64,000 nucleotides of DNA from an uncultured Hyphomonadaceae bacterium (GTDB lineage: Bacteria > Pseudomonadota > Alphaproteobacteria > Caulobacterales > Hyphomonadaceae): positions 297,244 through 361,243 of the forward strand of contig CALKFG010000002.1 of assembly GCA_938084575.1 (NCBI GenBank), read 5' to 3'. The position numbers were made by a program, and so were the translations under genes. Under the pieces are notes generated by a model. It had not been told where the DNA came from. It worked only from the letters and a program-made list of their open reading frames with translations, and did no database searches. Below, piece after piece: positions 54,125-61,730 of the stretch. The stretch's first letter is position 1; the number at the start of each line of letters is the position of its first letter.

Positions 54125-56476
54125 TTAGAAATTCATACGCGCCTGGATCGCATACGTTGCCGGTTGATCGACCGCGCAGGAGACGGTCCCCGCAGGTTGA
54201 GCAGGCGTCTCCTGGCAGAAGTGAGATGTTGTCTCGTCGGTTAGATTGCGTCCAACGAAGGCCAGATCCCAATTGCCAGAATTTGGCGACAGTCCGATCC
54301 GAAGATGAACTTTCGAAAACCCGTCTTGCGCGTTTAGCGGATTTGCGTCTGCGATCAGAATATAGCCGTCGGTAAACTGCAAGCTCGGCTCGATCGACAA
54401 GGTGTAGTCATTGTTGATCGGATGCTCATAGACAGCCGAAACCGCACCAGAAAATTCTGGGGCGAAGGTTGTCGTCTCTCCGCTCAGGTCTTGCCTGCCA
54501 CCGACACACCCTTGAGCAACAGTTTGCCCAGTATAACAGGGCGAATTGGCGAAGTCGTCATATGTAGAATCGAGCCAGGTAAAATCGCCGCGAAGAGTCA
54601 ATCTATCTGTGGCTTGCGCCGCGAAGTTGAACTCGATGCCTTGCGATGTTGACGTTGCTGCATTGGCGACCGCTTGCGTCAGTGATGCACCGTCGTCGGC
54701 GAGGCTAGAAACCTGCCGATCGCTAAATTCCATGCTGAATAAGGCAAGATTGGCATCAACCCGGCCATCGAAATATGTGCCTTTGGCGCCAATCTCAAAC
54801 GCATCGACCGTTTCCGGGTCGAAGGTTTGAATGAAGCCTGTGGTTGCGCCGGCCGGTGGATTGGCCAGCGAGTATCCGCCAGCTTTGAATCCCTGACTAA
54901 ACGATGCGTATACGTTTACATCATCGGTCAGGTCATACTGAATATCGATGGATGGCAGAACATCATCATCGCTGCGGGTATCAGTATCAAAGGCAAAACC
55001 ACCAAATGGGGTGTGTCCCCGGCTATCTGGGATTAGATTGCTTGGGATCGGGCCGGGCTGTTGCGGGCTTTGCGTGATCGTTTTTTCGACTTCGATATAG
55101 CGCAAGCCCAGCGTCGCCCGCAGCCGGTCGGTAAACTCATAAGTACCAGCCCCGAACACAGACATTGTTTCAGCTTCTTGTGCGCTTCGGGCTGCTAGCT
55201 GCACAGCTGGTGGCACCGCAGGCGCGAATGGGAACGTGAATCCGATCACAAGCGTGTTCGAGAAGATCACATCTTCCTTTTGATAGTAGAGGCCCGCCGT
55301 CCAATCGAACGCGCCGCTGGTCGGTGACGAAATTCGAAATTCCTGACTGAACTGCTCCGCATCATCAAATTGAGAGTTTGCAAACCGCGACGGCGTCGTC
55401 GCCGATGGCACGGCTGTATTATCCAAATCGATCAGGAAATCGTTGGCAAACTCATAGTATCCTGTGACGGAGGTGAGTGTGTATTCGCCGATGTCATAAT
55501 TCAGATTTGCGCTGATCAGGTCGAGATCCAGTTTACGAAACTGGCCTGGCAAGTCAGAGCTGGACAAGTAATCGAGCGTGTCATTCACTGGGGTGCCTCC
55601 CGGTTCCAGACAGTTGAAGCCGGCAGGGTTGGTAAATGCGGGGCCAGCTGGGGTGACGACTGGCATACCTGGCGTACAATTCACCAGCTGCGTATCAAGT
55701 GCGCTGTTCGCCTCGGTTTCGACGTGCGTGTATCGCACGTCAGCGCTAAAATTGCTGGTCGGCTGCCATAGCGCACCGATCCGAACCAGAGTGTCTTCAA
55801 TTGCAGGCAGTTTTTCGTTGAAGAACGTGTCGGTGATATAGCCTTCGGAGTCGGAGTATTTACCAGCCAGGCGCACGGCGAACGTATCGGAGATCGGAAG
55901 ATTGACTGCGCCGGTTAGCGCTGTCTCTTCTGTTTCAAACTCATACGAAGCACCGACAGTGCCGGTTAACCCATCATCAAGGCTTGCGCCTCTGGACGCG
56001 ACATTGATCACACCTGCAATCGTGTTAGCACCGAAATACGTGGTCTGCGGACCTTTCAAAACTTCGACACGGTCAATGTCCGTGACGCCAGCCCGTGTCG
56101 CCCGAGAGCGCCCAATCGCAACACCATCGAGGACGAAGCCTACGGACTGTTCGAAACCGGGGTTCTCACCAGATCCGACGCCGCGAATATTGATCACATC
56201 GCCGCCGCCAGCCTTGGACAGATTTACAGCTGGGATGGTTGCGACAACCGACTGCAGATCACGAAAGCCTTGCTTATCTATCTCGACACCAGGCGTAACG
56301 CTGATTGAAATCGGAACATCTTTGAGAGTCTCCTCCTTCTTACGCGCCGTCACTGTGACGGCATTCAGTCGGCGAACTTCTGGCTCTCCTGATTGCGGCG
56401 CATCAGTCTCTTGCGCCATAGCGGGCGTCAGTGCCACAGCGGACAAAGCGGTTGCCAGTAATAGCTGTTTTCTCAT
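54125..56476 (-). CDS. TonB-dependent outer-membrane receptor
   Basis: A 783-residue receptor from the ATG at 56476 (GGAGG 8 nt upstream). A signal peptide MRKQLLLATALSAVALTPAMAQ is followed by LNAVTVTARKKEETLKDVPISISV (TonB-box region and plug), and the barrel ends in a terminal Phe (IQARMNF). This sequence style is common in alphaproteobacterial receptors for aromatic or sterol-like compounds. It heads the minus-strand operon with the hydroxylase, FAH and sulfatase, so it probably imports their substrate. Its promoter region carries two TetR-type palindromes. Confidence 0.92.
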   Translation of the reverse strand: MRKQLLLATALSAVALTPAMAQETDAPQSGEPEVRRLNAVTVTARKKEETLKDVPISISVTPGVEIDKQGFRDLQSVVATIPAVNLSKAGGGDVINIRGVGSGENPGFEQSVGFVLDGVAIGRSRATRAGVTDIDRVEVLKGPQTTYFGANTIAGVINVASRGASLDDGLTGTVGASYEFETEETALTGAVNLPISDTFAVRLAGKYSDSEGYITDTFFNEKLPAIEDTLVRIGALWQPTSNFSADVRYTHVETEANSALDTQLVNCTPGMPVVTPAGPAFTNPAGFNCLEPGGTPVNDTLDYLSSSDLPGQFRKLDLDLISANLNYDIGEYTLTSVTGYYEFANDFLIDLDNTAVPSATTPSRFANSQFDDAEQFSQEFRISSPTSGAFDWTAGLYYQKEDVIFSNTLVIGFTFPFAPAVPPAVQLAARSAQEAETMSVFGAGTYEFTDRLRATLGLRYIEVEKTITQSPQQPGPIPSNLIPDSRGHTPFGGFAFDTDTRSDDDVLPSIDIQYDLTDDVNVYASFSQGFKAGGYSLANPPAGATTGFIQTFDPETVDAFEIGAKGTYFDGRVDANLALFSMEFSDRQVSSLADDGASLTQAVANAATSTSQGIEFNFAAQATDRLTLRGDFTWLDSTYDDFANSPCYTGQTVAQGCVGGRQDLSGETTTFAPEFSGAVSAVYEHPINNDYTLSIEPSLQFTDGYILIADANPLNAQDGFSKVHLRIGLSPNSGNWDLAFVGRNLTDETTSHFCQETPAQPAGTVSCAVDQPATYAIQARMNF

Positions 56477-56537
56477 TGTCGATTCCTCCGAAAAGCCCTG
56501 CAACTATGGGTGCTGCTTGGTACTACGGAGCTTTACT

Positions 56538-56551
56538 TAGTCGAATGACTA
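56538..56551. promoter_or_regulatory. Regulon palindrome, site 1
   Basis: TAGTCGAATGACTA lies between the divergent receptor and SDR genes. Together with site 2, whose centre is 22 bp away (two helical turns), it would place repressor dimers on the same DNA face. Likely operator for the TetR protein at 57432-58079. Confidence 0.7.
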
Positions 56552-56559
56552 GAAAAGTC

Positions 56560-56573
56560 TAGTCACTTGACTA
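56560..56573. promoter_or_regulatory. Regulon palindrome, site 2
   Basis: TAGTCACTTGACTA, same pattern as sites 1 and 3. Located 75 bases upstream of the SDR start and ~84 upstream of the receptor start, it can control both divergent operons. Confidence 0.7.
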
Positions 56574-56647
56574 ATTTTTGACTACAACGAGGTCTGAATT
56601 TGAAATTTGTTGCCCGCCAGCAACACGCCAAAGGAGGAACTCGCCAC

Positions 56648-57427
56648 ATGGATTTGGGATTAAAGGGACGGAACGCCATTGTTCTTGCATCCAGCAAAGG
56701 ACTAGGATTTGCCTGCGCAAAGGCCTTGGCCCATGAAGGCGTCAATGTCGTCATCAATGGTCGCACAGCCAATGATGTCAACGCCGCGGCAAAACAGCTA
56801 ACCGACGCGTTCGACGTCACAGTTACACCGGTTATTGCCGATGCGACGACCGATGAAGGGCGTGCGGCTCTGCTCAACGCTTGCCCAGAACCGGATATTT
56901 TGGTTTTGAATGGCGGCGGACCGGCGCCGACCAAATTCACTGATATTGATCAATCAGGATGGGAGGCGACCATGCACAACCAGTTTGTGTCGCCGCTAAT
57001 GTTTGTCCGGGAAGTTGTTGAAGGCATGGCTGCCCGCAAATTTGGCCGGATTATCGCCATCACATCAGCAATGGTGAAAACACCGCATCCTTTGATGACA
57101 CTTTCGCATGCACCGAGAATTGGTTTGACGACCGTGTTGAAGGCCATCTCGCGCGACTATGTCGAGCACAACGTCACAATAAATCAAATGCTGCCAGAAC
57201 GCATAAACACCGACCGCCAGAAGCAAATGGCGCAATACCTGGTCGATACGAAAGGCATCACGACTGAACAAGCCTATGCCGAAATTGCGGCAAGCATCGC
57301 TGCGAACCGAGTTGGAACGCCTGAAGAATTTGGCGAAGCATGCGCATTCTTATGCTCCGCAAATGCAGGATATATCTGCGGACAGAATTTACAGCTTGAT
57401 GGAGGCAGCTACGAGGGCGTATTCTAA
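56648..57427 (+). CDS. Short-chain dehydrogenase/reductase without YxxxK
   Basis: A 259-residue SDR from the ATG at 56648, preceded by AAGGAGG. The NAD(P) fold reads RNAIVLASSKGLGFACAKALAHEG, with NGGGPAPTKF replacing the common NNAG. The catalytic Tyr-x3-Lys is absent: the region is IIAITSAMVKTPHPLMTLSHAPRIGL, as in the SDR branch with SNxxR-type sites. The C-terminus LQLDGGSYEGVF is complete. It is the first gene of the plus-strand half of the regulon. Either a noncanonical reductase or a non-redox role is possible. Confidence 0.85.
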   Translation: MDLGLKGRNAIVLASSKGLGFACAKALAHEGVNVVINGRTANDVNAAAKQLTDAFDVTVTPVIADATTDEGRAALLNACPEPDILVLNGGGPAPTKFTDIDQSGWEATMHNQFVSPLMFVREVVEGMAARKFGRIIAITSAMVKTPHPLMTLSHAPRIGLTTVLKAISRDYVEHNVTINQMLPERINTDRQKQMAQYLVDTKGITTEQAYAEIAASIAANRVGTPEEFGEACAFLCSANAGYICGQNLQLDGGSYEGVF

Positions 57428-57431
57428 TTGA

Positions 57432-58079
57432 ATGAAATCAACATCTAAGCCTAAACCCCTGAGAGGCCGCGAGTCGGTCAAAGCAGCTCTGATTAAAGCG
57501 GCTGGCGAATTGCTGGCCGAAATCGGCCCGAACGCGATGAGCGTGCGCGATGTTGCAGAGCTTGCTGGCGTGAACCACGGCCAAGTGCATCACTACTTCA
57601 ATGGAAAAGCGGGCCTGTTGACGGCGGCCATGCATCAGCTTGCGCTTGATCACTACAAAAACTCTCGCGCGCGCTCGGGCAGTCAGTCGATCCCGAAGGG
57701 ATTCACACTCGGACTAGATGCGACCTATGTTAAGGCGGTCGTTCGTCTTGTCATCGATGATGAGTTGGAGCTCGCCACGAGAGAGATTCACGATGGCATC
57801 TCGGTTCCGCGGGACGTTACGAGCTACATTATTGAATCGACCGATCCGGCTCAAGTGGTTGACGGCAAGGCCGCGATGGCTGCGATGATGTCAATGGAGC
57901 TCGCTTGGGCACTGCTCGAACCCTACATTCTTATGCAGGTGGATGCGTCTACAGAAGAAGCTGAACCTATTCGCGAGCGCCTTCGCCAGGTCAGACGATC
58001 GATCCCTCAATTATTAGGCGTCAAAGTTCCACAATACGCGGATACCGCACCAACCGATCCAGACACACCAGCGAGTTAG
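57432..58079 (+). CDS. TetR-family repressor of the block B regulon
   Basis: A 215-residue regulator 4 nt after the SDR stop. The HTH spans about residues 15-62 (KAALIKAAGELLAEIGPNAMSVRDVAELAGVNHGQVHHYFNGKAGLL). The C-terminal ligand domain is not assignable. Its gene lies between two promoters that carry the same 14 bp palindrome (56538, 56560, 58146), which makes it the probable repressor released by a pathway intermediate. Confidence 0.9.
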   Translation: MKSTSKPKPLRGRESVKAALIKAAGELLAEIGPNAMSVRDVAELAGVNHGQVHHYFNGKAGLLTAAMHQLALDHYKNSRARSGSQSIPKGFTLGLDATYVKAVVRLVIDDELELATREIHDGISVPRDVTSYIIESTDPAQVVDGKAAMAAMMSMELAWALLEPYILMQVDASTEEAEPIRERLRQVRRSIPQLLGVKVPQYADTAPTDPDTPAS

Positions 58080-58145
58080 CCGCGAAGTAAAGGCTTTCTT
58101 TCACGTGCGCCTTGGACGCCTCTTGACGTCGCATTGCCAAAAAGC

Positions 58146-58159
58146 TAGTCAACTGACTA
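58146..58159. promoter_or_regulatory. Regulon palindrome, site 3
   Basis: TAGTCAACTGACTA, a fully symmetric copy with AAC/T centre, 32 bases upstream of the extradiol dioxygenase start. It shows that this gene has its own promoter under the same repressor. Confidence 0.7.
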
Positions 58160-58190
58160 AATCATGCTCCAGGAGTATTGGAGAACGACG

Positions 58191-59234
58191 ATGTTTTGGA
58201 AACGTAAGAGGGCCGACAAGATGAATCCGATAATCAAAGCAGACAATGTTGCCTATCCAACGCTGCAAGTTCCAGACTTGGATTTGCAGGAAAAATTCTT
58301 GATTCACTTCGGCATGCACCGTGTAGAACGAACGGAAGACACGCTTTACATGCGCGGCGACGGCCCCCAGCCATTCATCCACAAGACCGTTCTCGGTGAG
58401 CAGAAATTCGTCGCCAGCGCCTTCAGCGCACTATCCATAGATGATCTGAAAAAGCTCAGCAAAACCGAGAGCTTTGGCGATGTCGAAGAACTCACCTCGC
58501 CCGGCGGTGGCTATCGCGTGTTTGGCCTGGATCCAGATGGCATTGGCGTCGAAGTGGTTCACGGCATTCAGGACCGTGCAATGGACGGAGATTTGGATCC
58601 CGTAGAGGTCAATATTGGCGGCGTCAGAGATGAAACGTTCCGACGCTTCAATCAGATCAAACGCTTTCAAAAAGGGGCCTACCCTCGGATCAAGCGCTAT
58701 GGTCATTACGGACTGAACTCCAACGACATCCCAGGCGCCCTAGAATGGTATCATGCTCACCTGGGGATCATCGCGTCTGATATCCTGAAGCCCCCGCCGG
58801 CGGACGAAACCGCGCCGATCATGGGGATTTTCGCACGATTGGATCGCGGCGAAAAACCGGCCGACCACCATTGCATTTTCTGGCTCCCAGCTGGCATGCA
58901 ATCCGGCGGCAAAACGGGCCTCAATCATGTCTCATATGAAATGGTCAACTTGGACGATGTGTTCATGGGCCACGAGATATTGGAGAAAAAAGGATACGAG
59001 CTGGAGTGGGGTGTTGGTCGCCACTACCAGGGGAGCCAAATCTTCGATTACTGGCGCTCTCCGTTTATGCAAACCCACGAACACCAGATCGATGGCGATG
59101 TGTTTGACAACACCGTGCCGCCACAAATTGTGAACGTCACCGAAGATGGAAACCCGGAAGATCCAGAAGCCGGTCCATCGCAATGGGGCCCGCCGATCAA
59201 CTTCCAAACCTTCGGCGACGAACGCGGACTTTAA
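58191..59234 (+). CDS. Type I extradiol dioxygenase-like VOC enzyme
   Basis: A 347-residue two-module VOC protein. The ATG at 58191 is chosen because GGAGA lies 7 nt upstream; 58164 and 58221 are alternatives. Metal ligands of the type I extradiol class are visible: His in RYGHYGLNS, His in GLNHVSYEMVN and Glu in MQTHEHQIDGDVF. The region FDYWRSPFMQTHEHQIDGD parallels 2,3-dihydroxybiphenyl 1,2-dioxygenase relatives. It would open the ring of the catechol made by the FAD hydroxylase. It is longer than the usual 290-300 residues, with extra C-terminal sequence. Confidence 0.85.
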   Translation: MFWKRKRADKMNPIIKADNVAYPTLQVPDLDLQEKFLIHFGMHRVERTEDTLYMRGDGPQPFIHKTVLGEQKFVASAFSALSIDDLKKLSKTESFGDVEELTSPGGGYRVFGLDPDGIGVEVVHGIQDRAMDGDLDPVEVNIGGVRDETFRRFNQIKRFQKGAYPRIKRYGHYGLNSNDIPGALEWYHAHLGIIASDILKPPPADETAPIMGIFARLDRGEKPADHHCIFWLPAGMQSGGKTGLNHVSYEMVNLDDVFMGHEILEKKGYELEWGVGRHYQGSQIFDYWRSPFMQTHEHQIDGDVFDNTVPPQIVNVTEDGNPEDPEAGPSQWGPPINFQTFGDERGL

Positions 59235-59281
59235 AGCGTATAGGCTGCTGAGCTAATGTCTCCTTTTGCTCGCCTCTCAGC

Positions 59282-60700
59282 CTAAATCGACCACTCCGGA
59301 TTCTCCCGCTCAAACAGCTCCATCACCCGCGGCTCGAACGGATGGGCAATCTTCAACAGCTCATCTCTCCGGTACTCCAGTGACCCGCCATCGCCATAAA
59401 CTGGTCTCGTCGTCTTGTGACCCATGAGAAGGCAACGCAATCCGTAATCGATATTGGCTTCCTGCATACGTTTTTCAAAGGCATGGCGGAGTGAATACAC
59501 CTTATGGTTCGGCGTCTCGAGCAGACCTCGATTGCGCAAATTCTTCATCATGTTCGCGGAAACAAGTTCGTTCCTGTCATAGTAATGTGAGAATGCTCTT
59601 GGTGCCGCCCGTTTCGCCGCCTCAAGTGAAATACCGACAAGCGGGATGTCACGTTCAGACGTCTCAGTTTTGACTTCCCGGTTGGTGCGCGCCCGAATGG
59701 CGATATAAGGAACCAGGCCTTCCATATGGAAGTCCTCGATCCGCAAATTGATGATTTCACTCGGGCGGCATCCCGTTTCGATCAGCATGAGAAGGATCAG
59801 TTGGAGTTCAGGATTCCATCGGCGGGTCGCACCTGGCGCAAGGATCTTCTCGCAAACCCAGTCTGACGAGAATGGCGGCACTTCGGTTCGCGCCTTGGCC
59901 TTGAAGTGCATATTGCGGAATGGATTAGGCCGTTCCTCTTCTCCAATATGCTTGAAATAATCTGTGTAGAGCGAGCGGATATTGCCGATGTGCCGGTTCG
60001 CTGTGTTCGGCGCCATAGGCTTGGTCTTTCTGTCTTTCGGTTTGACCTGCTTCGCCCAATGTTTCTGATATTTGAGCGCCAACTCTCGCGAGATGTCCTC
60101 AAGAGCGATATCGCCCGCGAAGTCGATAAAGTACTGGATCGACGTTCGCTTTGTTTTCTCCCATGATGCTCTCTGGTTCGGCGATTTGTAGAGCTGTGCG
60201 TTGTAAGCAATCTCCGAGAGATAAATCTCAAAGGCTTCCGTAACAGTGATGGTGGGTTTGGTTGCACCGCCAAGCAAGGCTTCCGCATCGCGTTCCTTCG
60301 GTATCTCAGCGGGGCCCGCCTGTGTCTGCACAGCTAGCAATCTCGCGAGCGTCTCTTCGATTGGAGCTTCTGTCGCCAGGTGATCGATCGACTGATAGAT
60401 GAACCCGCTTGCCAGAGCCTTGACCGTTGCCATCTTGTATCGACGGCGCACAGCTTCAGACACTTCGCGATTGGTAGAAGGGCCTGCCTCATCGGCAATC
60501 TGTAATGATGCCCAGTAATGATCGTCTGCTTCCGCTAGCAGATCGCGCTTGTAGCGGGCCTGTTCGATCGAGGTCGTCCCCAGCGATTCCTTGATCCGCT
60601 TGCGCGTATCGAGGTGTGCGAACTTTCTCGGTACCCGGCGGTTATACCACCAGACCCGGCCTCTCTGTTCGAGGTAAGAATTGTCTTCGACGCGCTTCAT
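59282..60700 (-). CDS. Tyrosine-type integrase of block B
   Basis: A 472-residue phage-type integrase from the ATG at 60700. An N-terminal DUF6538-like segment (EQRGRVWWYNRRVPRKF) is followed by a SAM-like core-binding domain and the catalytic domain: Arg in IETGCRPSEIINLRI, His-Arg region in KVYSLRHAFEKRM, His in CLLMGHKTTRPVY, with the nucleophile Tyr probably in that last segment (VYGDGG). It is convergent with the dioxygenase gene and adjacent to the putative attachment site upstream. It seems intact and could mobilise block B. Confidence 0.92.
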   Translation of the reverse strand: MKRVEDNSYLEQRGRVWWYNRRVPRKFAHLDTRKRIKESLGTTSIEQARYKRDLLAEADDHYWASLQIADEAGPSTNREVSEAVRRRYKMATVKALASGFIYQSIDHLATEAPIEETLARLLAVQTQAGPAEIPKERDAEALLGGATKPTITVTEAFEIYLSEIAYNAQLYKSPNQRASWEKTKRTSIQYFIDFAGDIALEDISRELALKYQKHWAKQVKPKDRKTKPMAPNTANRHIGNIRSLYTDYFKHIGEEERPNPFRNMHFKAKARTEVPPFSSDWVCEKILAPGATRRWNPELQLILLMLIETGCRPSEIINLRIEDFHMEGLVPYIAIRARTNREVKTETSERDIPLVGISLEAAKRAAPRAFSHYYDRNELVSANMMKNLRNRGLLETPNHKVYSLRHAFEKRMQEANIDYGLRCLLMGHKTTRPVYGDGGSLEYRRDELLKIAHPFEPRVMELFERENPEWSI

Positions 60701-61000
60701 GACGTCGACCATTGGTCCACAAATTGGTCCCAATTTGGTCCACAATTTCCGGCCATTTTAGGCAAAGAAATCCTAACGGAACCGATAATGCCGTTTGTTT
60801 TCAAGAACTTGCGCGATTGCCATTTCGTGTGAAATGGCGCGAGTGACGGGCGTCGAAATCCCTATACAAGCTGTTCGTTTTCAATGACTTACCTCTTTGA
60901 GATCGAGCAAATGTATCCCAATTTGTATCCAGTTTGTATCCCACCTTTCCGACAATTTGTACTTACGCCGTTTTGAGCGCGAATCATCGCGTCGAACCTA
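60701..61000. repeat. Att-like region upstream of the integrase (copy 3, divergent)
   Basis: Shares with copies 1 and 2 the start ATGACGxCGACC, GGTCCACAA motifs, GAAATGGCGCGAGTGACG and a final TCGCGTCGAAC. It adds three direct repeats of TTGGTCCCAA type at 60712-60746 (period 11-12 bp) and three of TGTATCC at 60912-60941 (period 11-12 bp), which look like arm-type integrase sites. The candidate core is the palindrome CCATTTCGTGTGAAATGG at 60820-60837. Apart from this and a CsoR-type box, the 503 bases to 61203 hold no gene. Confidence 0.7.
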
Positions 61001-61177
61001 ATCAATAGTCTGCCCGAGATCGTCGGCGGCATCACCCCATGTGACCTCTCTAATTAGCCTCACGCTGGGCTTCTCGCTTTTGACATGCGATCCATGGGCA
61101 CTCCTACTGCGTCTCTGCTGAGAGAATCCTGAGAAACCGAACCAGCATTGCGGCGAGTTAGTCCAGAGGTTTACAAA

Positions 61178-61190
61178 ACCCCATAGGGGT
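61178..61190. promoter_or_regulatory. CsoR-type operator, site 1
   Basis: ACCCC, ATA, GGGGT, a perfect palindrome immediately upstream of the His/Cys-rich gene. The C4/G4 arms with A/T flanks resemble operators of CsoR/RcnR-family metal sensors. No csoR gene is in the window. Confidence 0.55.
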
Positions 61191-61203
61191 ATATGGCATA
61201 ATC

Positions 61204-61563
61204 ATGCGTGCTCTACTTTTGTCCCTTATAGTCTTGGTTTTTGGGGTCTCACAAGCACTCTGCGCCTGCCCACCTGACAGCGGGTCAGACGCACAAATTT
61301 CACACAACAATGATCACCACTCTGATAAAGAACATGCCTGCGACGGATGTCAGCACTGCGATAGAAACGGTCTCTTTGCGGGCCCTCTGATAGACAAAGT
61401 CGAGGCGACATGGCGCACTGAAACAAAGATCGTAATTACGGATTCTTATACAGGAACAGTGCGCATTTTCCAGTTGCGGGGACCGCCTGCGCAGCCAATC
61501 GAATTGCGATGGCGAATTCATGCGAACTCACCGATTTCTAGGCACGACGTCTCGCTAACCTGA
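61204..61563 (+). CDS. Small secreted His/Cys-rich protein, probable metal binding
   Basis: A 119-residue protein with signal peptide MRALLLSLIVLVFGVSQALC. The mature start has a cluster of metal ligands, CACPPDSGS, NNDHHSDKEHACDGCQHCD. The rest has no recognised domain. Its place next to a CsoR-type palindrome and copper genes suggests periplasmic copper binding. No clear ribosome site is visible; the palindrome is within 15 nt of the start, so the start or promoter may differ from the one given. Confidence 0.65.
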   Translation: MRALLLSLIVLVFGVSQALCACPPDSGSDAQISHNNDHHSDKEHACDGCQHCDRNGLFAGPLIDKVEATWRTETKIVITDSYTGTVRIFQLRGPPAQPIELRWRIHANSPISRHDVSLT

Positions 61564-61730
61564 GATAGATAAACGACTAGGCTATTGGCGGCACAGCGTA
61601 ACGCTGCAGGTCGTCCATCGGCCCAAATCTCTATCTGCTGGGACACAACCCAAAATCTCCATATTTCCCTCAGCAGTTCGCTGCCCAACGTAGAGCTGCC
61701 ACTCACCCATTCTTATATGGAATCCGCACC

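Noticed and set aside
33589..61000. A tRNA or tmRNA gene as the insertion target of the elements
   Set aside because: I looked for a T-arm-like sequence and cloverleaf near each border and found none that folds.
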